Part shown: positions 26,322 to 34,027 of the stretch, one piece after another
Layout of the letters: every line of letters begins with the position of its first letter
Position numbering within the stretch: the stretch's first letter is position 1
Source of the DNA: Roseomonas sp.
GTDB lineage: Bacteria; Pseudomonadota; Alphaproteobacteria; Acetobacterales; Acetobacteraceae
DNA: 64,000 bases
Direction of reading: 5' to 3'
Assembly: GCA_020249265.1 (NCBI GenBank)
Contig: JADCGA010000001.1
Location: forward strand, 533,290 to 597,289
Notes under the pieces: model-generated
The model's database searches: none
Told to the model about the DNA's origin: nothing
The model's input: only the letters and a program-made list of their open reading frames with translations
Program-made: the position numbers and the translations under genes

Positions 26322-27299
26322 ATGAGGAGCGTTGCACGCCGCAGCGTCGTATTGGGTATTGGCGCGTCGCCGCTTTTGGCGATGGGCGCGCATGCGCAAG
26401 GGGCTTGGCCATCCCAATCCATTCGCCTGGTGGTGCCTTTCGCGCCCGGCGGCACAACGGATTTGGTCGCGCGGCTGATTGCTGCGGGTCTTCAGGAAAA
26501 GCTTGGCGTTTCCATTGTGGTGGAAAATCGCGCCGGTGCCGGCGCCACGCTGGGCAGTGAAACCGTCGCCCGCGCCGCGCCCGATGGCTATACCCTGGTC
26601 ATGTCCAATATCGCGAGCCACGCGATCAGCCCAGCGGTTTATGGCAGCAAGGTGCGCTATGATCCGGTGAAGGATTTCGCCCATATCGCGCTGGTGGTCA
26701 GCAACCCAACCGTTTGGGTCGCCAATCCCCGTTCCGGTATCCGCACCATGGCCGATGTGGCGGCGCGCGCGAAAAGCGCGGGGGGCTTGCAAGTGGCGAC
26801 CTCGGGCGCTGGGTCGTCCAACCATCTTTTGGTCGTGCAAATGAGCCGCCAGATCGGCACGGAAATCACCCATGTGCCCTTCCGTGGCGCGGGACCGGCC
26901 ATGCAGGCAGTGATCGCGGGCCAGGTGCCGATGATGTCAGACAGCCTGCCTTCTGCGGCATCGCATATCAAACAAGGGTCGGTGATTGCGGTCGGCATGT
27001 GCTCGGCTGAGCGCCACCCATCCTTCCCGGATGTGCCGACCTTCCGGGAGCAGGGCTTCCCGCTGGAATCCGATTCCTGGTTCGGGCTATCCGCGCCGGC
27101 GGGCACGCCTGCGCCGATCATTGCAAGGCTGAACCGGGACGTGCTGGCGCTGCTGCAAACCGCCGAGATCAGAAACCGCTTTGCGGAGCTTGGCGGGACG
27201 CCAGGCACCTACTCGGCGGCGGATTACAGCAGCTTCATCATTAGGGAGGTGGCCAAATGGGCGCCCTTGGTGCAGGCTGCGGGTGCGACGGCGGATTGA
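26322..27299 (+). CDS. Tripartite tricarboxylate transporter substrate-binding protein (TctC/Bug family)
   Basis: 325 residues. Signal peptide with twin arginine-like start and cleavage near MGAHAQG (about 25). The mature protein opens WPSQSIRLVVPFAPGGTTD, the conserved Bug ligand-binding start, and keeps VENRAGAGATLG and APDGYTLVMSN. It captures small carboxylates in the periplasm. It precedes TctB by 176 bases, which hold a palindromic repeat. The divergently transcribed amidohydrolase operon suggests an amidated or acylated organic acid, which is inference. Confidence 0.9.
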   Translation: MRSVARRSVVLGIGASPLLAMGAHAQGAWPSQSIRLVVPFAPGGTTDLVARLIAAGLQEKLGVSIVVENRAGAGATLGSETVARAAPDGYTLVMSNIASHAISPAVYGSKVRYDPVKDFAHIALVVSNPTVWVANPRSGIRTMADVAARAKSAGGLQVATSGAGSSNHLLVVQMSRQIGTEITHVPFRGAGPAMQAVIAGQVPMMSDSLPSAASHIKQGSVIAVGMCSAERHPSFPDVPTFREQGFPLESDSWFGLSAPAGTPAPIIARLNRDVLALLQTAEIRNRFAELGGTPGTYSAADYSSFIIREVAKWAPLVQAAGATAD

Positions 27300-27302
27300 G
27301 TG

Positions 27303-27359
27303 GAGCATTTTCTAGCCAAGTGGAGTCACTTGGAGGTGCGAAAAATGCGATGAAATAAG
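27303..27359 (+). repeat. Palindromic intergenic repeat (REP-like)
   Basis: Nested inverted repeats between tctC and tctB: an inner perfect stem CCAAGTG (27316-27322) / CACTTGG (27327-27333) with the four-base loop GAGT, and an outer stem GCATTTT (27305-27311) / AAAATGC (27342-27348). The overall form, GAGCATTTT ... AAGTGGA ... GAAAAATGCGATGAAATAA, resembles the dispersed palindromes seen in many rhizobial and methylobacterial genomes. No second copy was found in this window. It could also act as an mRNA hairpin separating expression of tctC from tctBA. Confidence 0.55.
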
Positions 27360-27475
27360 GGCTTAGGGCGTGTCACATGAACGAAGGTGATGGTAGCACG
27401 ATCTAAGTCGCAATAGGGCCGAAAGGCCTGGGGGCAAGGCTGACCCGAAGGGTCAAGACAGGGTGGAAGACGGGC

Positions 27476-28078
27476 ATGAAACTTAATACGAAAGATTTGC
27501 TGTCGGCGGGGCTGTTCATCGCCTTTGCTGTTATTGGCCTCTGGCTGAACCAGGATCATAATCTTGGAACAGCGCGGCGCATGGGGCCAGGCTATATGCC
27601 CATGCTGACCTTCTGGCTGCTGATTGGGCTTGGATCACTCGTTCTTGCGGGCGGCCTATTCAATGGGCCTGATCCGCTGGCGAAATGGTCATCCGCCGAA
27701 ATCGGCTTCCTGATCGCTGGGGCTGTCGCGGGTGTCGTTGCTGGCATGATCGCCGCGCGCATTCCGGGCTTCCCATCTGCGGGCTGGAATGCACTTGGCA
27801 TCGGCATGTTCGTTGGATGTCTTGTGGCCGCGGTGCCGCCCGCATGGCGCGCGCTTTTCCTGCCGAGTGCCGCCTTCACGCTATTCGGCCTTGCGCTTGA
27901 ACCGCTGGGCTTTCTGGTCGCTATCATCGTCACGGTGATCTGCGCTGCATTCGCGGATAGGGAACATCTGGAACGGCCTTTGGGCGTTGCCGGGTTGATC
28001 GCTTTTCTCTGTGCGCTCTGCTGGGGTATCTTCATTCGCTATCTGGATATCCGCGTGCCGCTCTGGCCGCAGCTCTGA
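27476..28078 (+). CDS. Tripartite tricarboxylate transporter small membrane subunit (TctB family)
   Basis: 200 residues with about four to five membrane segments, the usual TctB build. N-terminal DLLSAGLFIAFAVIGLWL is the first helix; GTARRMGPGYMPMLTFWLL is the conserved GxxxxMGPGxxP region of the family. With TctA it forms the proton- or sodium-driven carrier. It lies 18 bases upstream of tctA. The 5' flank has two short perfect hairpins (GGCC-GAAA-GGCC and GACCC-GAA-GGGTC) just before the ribosome site. Confidence 0.9.
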   Translation: MKLNTKDLLSAGLFIAFAVIGLWLNQDHNLGTARRMGPGYMPMLTFWLLIGLGSLVLAGGLFNGPDPLAKWSSAEIGFLIAGAVAGVVAGMIAARIPGFPSAGWNALGIGMFVGCLVAAVPPAWRALFLPSAAFTLFGLALEPLGFLVAIIVTVICAAFADREHLERPLGVAGLIAFLCALCWGIFIRYLDIRVPLWPQL

Positions 28079-28096
28079 TCGGGAAGGCAAAGCACC

Positions 28097-29596
28097 ATGG
28101 ATCTTATGGCCAATCTCGCGCATGGCTTAGGCGTTGCGCTAACCTTCAACAACCTGCTGTTCTGCCTGATCGGATGCATCATCGGCACGGCAATTGGCGT
28201 TTTGCCAGGCATTGGCCCGGTTGCCACAATTTCGTTGCTGCTGCCGATCACCTTTGGTCAGCCGGCCACCACGGCCATCATCATGCTGGCCGGGATTTAC
28301 TATGGCGCCCAGTATGGTGGTTCCACCACGGCCATTCTGCTGAACTTACCAGGGGAGGTCAGTTCGGTCGTCACAACGCTTGAAGGCTATAAGATGGCCC
28401 GGCGCGGTCGTGCTGGCGCCGCGTTGACAATTGCGGCCTTGGCATCCTTCTTTGCGGGCTGCGTTTCCACCGTGCTGGTCGCCGCTTCCGGGCCGCTGCT
28501 CACCTCGGTTGCGCTGTCCTTTGGGCCGGCGGATTACTTCTCTCTCATGCTGCTTGGCCTGATTATCTCGGCCGTGCTGGCGCAGGGGTCGGTGGTGAAG
28601 TCCATCGGCATGGTGGTGTTCGGCGTGGCGCTCGGCCTGGTGGGTACGGATGTGCAAACCGGCCAGCAGCGCTTCACCTTTGGCATTCCTGAACTTTCCG
28701 ATGGAATCGGCTTTGTGTCCATCGCCATGGGCATGTTTGGTATCGCTGAAATCATCCTGAACTTGGAAAAGCCCGAAGCGCGCACCGTCATGTCCGGCAA
28801 GGTCGGCAGCCTGATGATGACGCGCGAAGAAGTAAGGCGGTCCATCCCAGCCGTGCTGCGCGGCACCACGGTGGGCAGCTTGCTTGGCATTCTGCCGGGC
28901 GGCGGCGCTGCGCTGGCTTCCTTCGGTTCCTACATGATGGAACGCAAGGTCTCCAAGGGCCGGCATGAATTCGGCACCGGCGCCATTGAAGGTGTTGCGG
29001 GCCCCGAAGCGGCCAATAACGCGGCTTCGCAAACCTCCTTCATTCCGCTGCTCACGCTTGGCATTCCGGCCAATGCCGTGATGGCGCTGATGGTGGGTGC
29101 GCTGATCATTCAGGGCATTCAGCCGGGTCCGCGCATGGTGGAAGCGCAGCCTGACCTATTCTGGGGTCTGATCGCGTCCATGTGGATTGGTAACCTCATG
29201 CTGCTGGTCATCAACCTGCCGATGATCGGGCTTTGGGTGAAGCTGCTGGCGATTCCCTATCGCCATATGTATCCTTCGATCCTGATCTTCTGCGCGATCG
29301 GCGTCTATTCGCTGCAGAACAATGTGTTTGACGTGTATCAGACCGTGTTCTTCGGCCTGTTCGGCTACCTTTGTTCCAAGCTGCGGCTTGAGCCGGCGCC
29401 GATGCTGATTGGCTTCGTGCTGGGGCCGATGATGGAAGAGCATCTGCGCCGCGCCATGCTGCTTTCGCGCGGTGACGTGATGGTGTTTGTCCAGCGCCCA
29501 ATCAGCGCCACCATGCTGGCGATTGGCGCCATCGCTTTGATCGCGATGCTTCTTCCCAATATCCGCAAGGGCAAGGATAAGGCGCTGCAGGAATAG
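28097..29596 (+). CDS. Tripartite tricarboxylate transporter large membrane subunit (TctA family)
   Basis: 499 residues, about twelve membrane segments. Family signatures: [19 protein letters not shown] at about 32-50, [20 protein letters not shown] near 71-90, and its internal repeat [16 protein letters not shown] with [14 protein letters not shown] in the second half. It is the pore-forming subunit that moves the ligand delivered by the TctC-like protein. A strong terminator follows at 29621. Confidence 0.95.
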   Translation: MDLMANLAHGLGVALTFNNLLFCLIGCIIGTAIGVLPGIGPVATISLLLPITFGQPATTAIIMLAGIYYGAQYGGSTTAILLNLPGEVSSVVTTLEGYKMARRGRAGAALTIAALASFFAGCVSTVLVAASGPLLTSVALSFGPADYFSLMLLGLIISAVLAQGSVVKSIGMVVFGVALGLVGTDVQTGQQRFTFGIPELSDGIGFVSIAMGMFGIAEIILNLEKPEARTVMSGKVGSLMMTREEVRRSIPAVLRGTTVGSLLGILPGGGAALASFGSYMMERKVSKGRHEFGTGAIEGVAGPEAANNAASQTSFIPLLTLGIPANAVMALMVGALIIQGIQPGPRMVEAQPDLFWGLIASMWIGNLMLLVINLPMIGLWVKLLAIPYRHMYPSILIFCAIGVYSLQNNVFDVYQTVFFGLFGYLCSKLRLEPAPMLIGFVLGPMMEEHLRRAMLLSRGDVMVFVQRPISATMLAIGAIALIAMLLPNIRKGKDKALQE

Positions 29597-29620
29597 CGGC
29601 GGCGCCAGCCAACCAATCAG

Positions 29621-29655
29621 GCCGGCCCCGCGCAAGTGGGGCCGGCTTTTTCTTT
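29621..29655 (+). terminator. Rho-independent terminator after tctA
   Basis: Perfect nine-base stem GCCGGCCCC (29621-29629) / GGGGCCGGC (29638-29646) with an eight-base loop, followed directly by TTTTTCTTT. It lies 25 bases after the tctA stop and ends the transporter transcript before the inositol monophosphatase operon. Confidence 0.92.
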
Positions 29656-29724
29656 GGGCGTTTCCCTTTCTGCGTTTCTGCGTTAACCCCCCAACTGCGC
29701 TTTTGATGTTTGAGGACTTGTATC

Positions 29725-30573
29725 ATGCCCCCGCTTTCCGCCCGCCTTTCCCCGGCCTTGCAGGTTGTGACCGCTGCCGTGCAGAAGGCGGGCCGCCGGT
29801 TGCTGCGCGACTTTGGTGAGGTGGAGCAGCTTCAGGTCAGCGTGAAGGGGCCATCCGATTTCGTCTCCACCGCCGATCTCCGCGCTGAGCAAACGCTCAA
29901 GGAGGAATTGTCCAAGGCCCGCCCCGGCTTTGCCTTTCTGATGGAAGAATCGGGTGCGTCAGGCGGCGATGATTGGGAATGGCGCTGGGTCGTGGACCCC
30001 TTGGATGGCACCACCAATTTCCTGCATGGCATTCCCCATTGGGCGATTAGTGTGGGCGTGGAAAAGCGTATCGCCGCCGATAAGACCGAATTGGTCGCGG
30101 GCGTCATCTACAACCCCGCCTCAGACGAGATGTTCTGGGCCGAAAAGGGCGTTGGTGCCTTCCTGAACGACAAGCGCCTGCGGGTTTCGGGACGGAAGGA
30201 CATGCGGGAGGCGCTTTTCGCCACCGGCATCCCCTTTGGTGGCGTGGCCCGCAAGGCGGAATTCAGCGCCACCTTGCATAAGCTGATGCCGCAAGTGGCC
30301 GGTGTGCGGCGCTTTGGCGCGGCGGCGCTTGACCTCGCCTGGGTGGCGGCGGGGCGCTATGACGGGTTCTGGGAATTGGGCCTGAAGCCCTGGGATATCG
30401 CCGCCGGGCTGGTGTTGGTGCGCGAGGCCGGCGGTTTTGTGAGTGACCCGGATGGCAATGACCCATACCCCTCCGGCATGGTGGTCTGCGGCAATCCGAC
30501 CTTGCAGCCCAAGCTGCGGGAAGTGGTGGCCGAGGGCATCGCCGCCGTAAAGGCGCATCAGGCGGCGGAATGA
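29725..30573 (+). CDS. Inositol monophosphatase family protein
   Basis: 282 residues from the ATG at 29725 (a TTG five codons earlier is in frame, but the ATG has a GAGGA sequence upstream). Metal and catalytic motifs: MEESG near 72-76 and WVVDPLDGTTNFLHG near 88-102 (D91 and D94), and the second signature KPWDIAAGLVLVREAGG near the C-terminus. It dephosphorylates myo-inositol-1-phosphate or related sugar phosphates, possibly also PAP-like molecules. It overlaps the next gene by ATGA, making it the first gene of the envelope-machine operon 29725-33678. Confidence 0.92.
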   Translation: MPPLSARLSPALQVVTAAVQKAGRRLLRDFGEVEQLQVSVKGPSDFVSTADLRAEQTLKEELSKARPGFAFLMEESGASGGDDWEWRWVVDPLDGTTNFLHGIPHWAISVGVEKRIAADKTELVAGVIYNPASDEMFWAEKGVGAFLNDKRLRVSGRKDMREALFATGIPFGGVARKAEFSATLHKLMPQVAGVRRFGAAALDLAWVAAGRYDGFWELGLKPWDIAAGLVLVREAGGFVSDPDGNDPYPSGMVVCGNPTLQPKLREVVAEGIAAVKAHQAAE

Positions 30574-31109
30574 CCAAGGAAAGGGCTCAGCTTTCCAGGC
30601 GGGTTGCCTTGGCGGCGGGCCTTGGCTTGCTGGGCTTGTCCGCATGGGCGCAATCAAATGACCAGGCGCTGCCGCCAGACCCCGCCCCCGCTCCGCCGCC
30701 GCCCGTGCAATTGACGCCGCTTCGCCCGCAAACGCCGCAGGCCGTGGCTGGGCCTTTGCCGGGCCTGCATAACCTGCCCCAGGGGGGCTTTCGCCTGCGT
30801 ATGACGGGCACTGAGCTGACCGCCGCACAAACCACCGCCGTGCAGGCGCTTGGCCGCGACCTGGCCGCCCTGCCCCAAGGCAGGATCACGGTGGAAGCCC
30901 AGGTGGCCGGCCCGGCGGAGGATGTGTCAGCCGCAAGGCGGCTCAGCCTCGCGCGCGCCCAGGCGGTGAAGTCAGCCCTGGTCGCGGGCGGGTTGACGCC
31001 GACACGGATTGACCTGCGCCCGCTTGGCCGTCTTTCCGCCCCGCAAGATGCGGTGGACATCCTGCCCCCCGGCGTGGCAAGCCCGAATGCGGAGGCACGG
31101 CGCTCATGA
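30570..31109 (+). CDS. Small exported protein with OmpA-like C-terminal region
   Basis: 179 residues. Signal peptide RRVALAAGLGLLGLSAWA with cleavage before QSNDQ (about residue 28), then a proline-rich linker (PDPAPAPPPPVQLTPLRPQ), then a region resembling the second half of an OmpA-like peptidoglycan-binding fold: ITVEAQVAGP, SAARRLSLARAQAVKSAL and GGLTPTRIDLRPLGR. The fold may be incomplete, so peptidoglycan binding is uncertain. It overlaps the monophosphatase (ATGA) and the following MotA/ExbB-like gene (ATGA). Confidence 0.72.
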   Translation: MTKERAQLSRRVALAAGLGLLGLSAWAQSNDQALPPDPAPAPPPPVQLTPLRPQTPQAVAGPLPGLHNLPQGGFRLRMTGTELTAAQTTAVQALGRDLAALPQGRITVEAQVAGPAEDVSAARRLSLARAQAVKSALVAGGLTPTRIDLRPLGRLSAPQDAVDILPPGVASPNAEARRS

Positions 31110-32242
31110 CCCAGCCAACGATCTATCTCTGGCGTATGGTGATTTTCCTGGCAGCGGTGGGTGGCATTTCCGCCATGCTGGCGCCGGATTTGATCCATGC
31201 CTTTCAGGCCAATCCGCTGCTGAACGGCGTGATCCTGGCCGTGCTGCTGTTTGGCATTGGCATGTGCTTCGATCAGGTGCTGTCACTCAGGCGCGAAGTG
31301 GCCTGGGTGGAAGGCTTCCGCGCACCCAAGGATGGGCTTTCCGCCCGCCAGCCGCGCTTGCTGGCGCCGATGGTTTCCATGCTGTCAGGGCGGCGGAATG
31401 ACCGCGTTTCGCTCTCAGCTTCGGCGATGCGGAGCGTGCTTGATGGACTGCAATCGCGGCTGGATGAACGGCGAGAGCTTTCGCGCTACGTCACCGGCCT
31501 GCTGATTTTCCTGGGCCTGCTTGGCACTTTCTGGGGGCTGCTGCTGACCATTGCGTCCATTGCCGATGTGATCGGGGGCATGTCGGTCGGCTCCGGCGAT
31601 TTGAATGTGTTGTTTGAGCAATTGAAAACTGGGCTCGCCAAACCCTTGCAGGGGATGGGCACGGCGTTTTCGGCTTCCATGCTGGGCCTTGCCGGCGCTT
31701 TGGTGGTGGGGTTTTTGGACCTGACGGCAGGGCAGGCGCAGAACCGCTTCTTCAATGATCTGGAAGAATGGCTGGCCGGGCTCACGCGGCTTTCTTCCGG
31801 CATTCTGGGTCAGGAAGGGGAGGGCAGCGTGCCCGCCTATGTCCAGGCATTGCTTGAGCAGACCGCCGAGAATCTGGAAACCCTGCAATCCACCATCGCG
31901 CGGGGTGAAGATGGCCGTGCGGCGACTTCTCAGGCACTGATGACGCTGACCGAACGTATGACCGTGCTGACCGAACAGATGCGCGCCAATAACACGCTGA
32001 TGCGCCGCATTGCCGATGCGCAGGATGGGCTGGCGCCGGCCATGACAAGGCTCGCTGAAAGCCAGGCGGATCGGAGTGAGACAGAAGCGATGCGCGGGCA
32101 TTTGCGCAATCTGGAAATCTATATGGCGCGTCTGGTTGAAGAAGCGGGGCAGGGCCGCGCGCAATCCACCAATGACATCCGCAATGAGATCAAGATCCTG
32201 ACCCGCACCATCGCCGCCATCGCGGAGGAACAGCCGCGGTGA
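31106..32242 (+). CDS. MotA/TolQ/ExbB-like proton channel family protein
   Basis: 378 residues, inner membrane. Four membrane segments: about 9-27, 38-60, 130-155 (LLIFLGLLGTFWGLLLTIA) and 175-203 (GMGTAFSASMLGLAGALVVGF). The last two carry the paired-helix pattern of TolQ/ExbB/MotA. A cytoplasmic loop (61-125) and a C-terminal coiled coil from about 230 to 375 complete it. It overlaps the small OmpA-like gene and is followed 23 bases later by a MotB-like gene. Not the tol-pal TolQ, which is encoded at 58718-59464. Confidence 0.87.
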   Translation: MTQPTIYLWRMVIFLAAVGGISAMLAPDLIHAFQANPLLNGVILAVLLFGIGMCFDQVLSLRREVAWVEGFRAPKDGLSARQPRLLAPMVSMLSGRRNDRVSLSASAMRSVLDGLQSRLDERRELSRYVTGLLIFLGLLGTFWGLLLTIASIADVIGGMSVGSGDLNVLFEQLKTGLAKPLQGMGTAFSASMLGLAGALVVGFLDLTAGQAQNRFFNDLEEWLAGLTRLSSGILGQEGEGSVPAYVQALLEQTAENLETLQSTIARGEDGRAATSQALMTLTERMTVLTEQMRANNTLMRRIADAQDGLAPAMTRLAESQADRSETEAMRGHLRNLEIYMARLVEEAGQGRAQSTNDIRNEIKILTRTIAAIAEEQPR

Positions 32243-32265
32243 TGTATAGAGAGCACTAAGCGAAT

Positions 32266-33678
32266 ATGGCGGGGTCTTCCGAAAGGCGGCGCGGGCGCGG
32301 CGGTAATCTGGATGTCTGGCCAGGCTATGTGGATGCGCTGTCCACCCTACTGATGGTCATTATCTTCGTGCTGCTGGTGTTTGTGCTGGCGCAGGGCTTT
32401 CTTTCCGTGGCGCTCAGTTCACGCGAAAAGGCGATGGATCAGCTTAATCTCCGTGTTGCTGAATTGGCGGAATTGCTGTCGCTGGAAGCCGCACAAGGGG
32501 AACAATTGCGCCAGCAGCTTGGCCGGCTGGGTGATGATTTGCGCGGCACGGCAGCAGCGCGTGACGCGGCCATGCAATCCCTGGCGTTGCTCCGCGAAGA
32601 ACGCGAAAGGCTCACCGGCGAACGCGATGGGCTGCGCGGTGAACGTGACAGGCTCAGCGCACGGCTTTCGGATTTGGAATTGGCAGCGCGCAGTGCCGCA
32701 GACCGCGCTGCTGCCACGGAACGGCAAATGGCCGAAGCGCTGGGGCGCGCTGAACGCACAGGCGGTGATGCCGCGCGGCTGCAGCGGGATTTGCGCGGCA
32801 GTCAGACTGAATTGGCTGCCGCACAAGCGGCGCTGGAGGCGATGCGGCGCGAAGCACAGACTTTGGATCGGCAAGTGCGGGTGGAACGTGAAACCGTCAC
32901 GCAGCGGCTTTCGGAAATGGCGCGGCTTTCCGAACAGATCAGGGCGCTGACCGCGCTGCGCGATGAATTGGAACGCCGCGCCGCACAGGAACAGCGCGGG
33001 CGAGAGCGGGCGGAAGCGGAATCAGGCGAACGCGCCCGCTTGGCAGAAAGTGCTGCCGCGCAAGTGGCGCTGCTGACGCGCCAGACAGAAGCACTACGCG
33101 CTGAATTGGCCAGGCTGTCACGTGCGCTTGATCTGGCGGAAGCCGAAGGGCGGGATCGTAATGCGCTAATCACGTTGCTCGGCCAGCGCCTGAATGCAGC
33201 GCTCGCGGCACGGGTTGAGGAATTGCAGCGCTATCGCAGTGATTTCTTTGGCAGGCTGCGTGATGTTCTGGGCGAAAGGCCGGAAGTGCGCATTGTGGGG
33301 GACCGCTTTGTCTTCCAGGGTGAGGTGCTTTTCGCCCCGGGCAGTGCGGAATTGTCGGACGCCGGTCTCAGGCAATTGCGCGACATTGCGGGCGTGCTGG
33401 CAGAAGTAACGCCACTGATCCCCCCCGATGTTGCCTGGGTACTGCGCGTGGATGGTCATGCGGATCGCACGCCCATTCGCAGCGCGCGCTTTGCTAGCAA
33501 TTGGGAATTGGCCGCAGCGCGCGCCATTGCGGTCGCGCAAATCCTGATTGCGGAAGGCCTGCCCGCCAATCGCGTGGCGGCCACCAGCTTTGGCGATGCG
33601 CAGCCGATTGATCCGGGCGATTCACCTCAGGCCTTTGCGCGCAATCGGCGCATTGAATTGCGCCTGACGGATCGCTGA
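32266..33678 (+). CDS. MotB-like OmpA-family peptidoglycan-binding protein with long coiled coil
   Basis: 470 residues. One N-terminal membrane helix, YVDALSTLLMVIIFVLLVFV, with the aspartate at position 23 placed like the proton-carrying Asp of MotB/ExbD. Then about 250 residues of arginine/glutamate/leucine-rich coiled coil (55-305), then an OmpA domain (about 335-470) with FAPGSAELSDAG, VDGHADRTPI, NWELAAARA and NRRIELRL, the peptidoglycan-contact motifs. Together with the gene before it this forms a MotAB/TolQR-like stator. The long periplasmic coiled coil between helix and wall domain is the distinguishing feature. Confidence 0.87.
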   Translation: MAGSSERRRGRGGNLDVWPGYVDALSTLLMVIIFVLLVFVLAQGFLSVALSSREKAMDQLNLRVAELAELLSLEAAQGEQLRQQLGRLGDDLRGTAAARDAAMQSLALLREERERLTGERDGLRGERDRLSARLSDLELAARSAADRAAATERQMAEALGRAERTGGDAARLQRDLRGSQTELAAAQAALEAMRREAQTLDRQVRVERETVTQRLSEMARLSEQIRALTALRDELERRAAQEQRGRERAEAESGERARLAESAAAQVALLTRQTEALRAELARLSRALDLAEAEGRDRNALITLLGQRLNAALAARVEELQRYRSDFFGRLRDVLGERPEVRIVGDRFVFQGEVLFAPGSAELSDAGLRQLRDIAGVLAEVTPLIPPDVAWVLRVDGHADRTPIRSARFASNWELAAARAIAVAQILIAEGLPANRVAATSFGDAQPIDPGDSPQAFARNRRIELRLTDR

Positions 33679-33697
33679 CGGCGCGAGATTTTCGAAT

Positions 33698-33853
33698 TTA
33701 CCTTTCGAGAGAATTGTCGCAGGGAATCCATACGCCTTGGATGACCGGGGTTTCTGCCTGAAAGCGGCCTGATGCCGTGATCAAGGCCGCGCCCATCGCC
33801 GCCGCCGCCAATGGCTGGCAGGGTGACACCGAAATTGGCGCGCCGCGCTGGCG
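33698..33853 (-). pseudogene. Possible decayed 3' end of the small ORF at 33854-34027
   Basis: Directly after the TAA that ends the 57-residue ORF, the same frame stays open for another 51 codons with alphaproteobacterial-looking codon use (…AAAAMGAALITASGRFQ and …PVIQGVWIPCDN…) to a TAA at 33698. One stop codon thus separates two open halves that could once have been a protein of about 109 residues. No family recognised. The rest of the 33679-34026 gap holds nothing else that I can support. Confidence 0.3.
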
Positions 33854-34027
33854 TTAGGGCGCCGAACGCCACGCGGCCATGACCACGCTGCTGTCAGGGG
33901 CGGTGCCGGGGGAGTTTGGATGGCTGAAGCCACCTATGGCGAATGAGGTTTCACGGCTTGCCACCATGATATCCCCGGCGACTGGCACCATCAGCGCCGG
34001 GGCTCCAGCAATCAAACGCGCCGGCAT
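33854..34027 (-). CDS. Small ORF translationally coupled to the aminotransferase, 57 residues
   Basis: The ATG at 34027 overlaps the aminotransferase stop in the form TGATG, a classic coupling arrangement. The peptide begins MPARLIAGAPALMVPVAGD and continues with VASRETSFAIGGFSHPN to a TAA at 33854-33856. No membrane helix and no recognised domain. The downstream frame stays open after the stop, so this may be a truncated gene rather than an intact small protein. Confidence 0.4.
   Translation of the reverse strand: MPARLIAGAPALMVPVAGDIMVASRETSFAIGGFSHPNSPGTAPDSSVVMAAWRSAP

Noticed and set aside
31106..33678. Zorya anti-phage system
   Set aside because: The channel plus OmpA pair resembles ZorAB, but no ZorC, ZorD or ZorE is nearby, and the long coiled coil is on the OmpA-type subunit.
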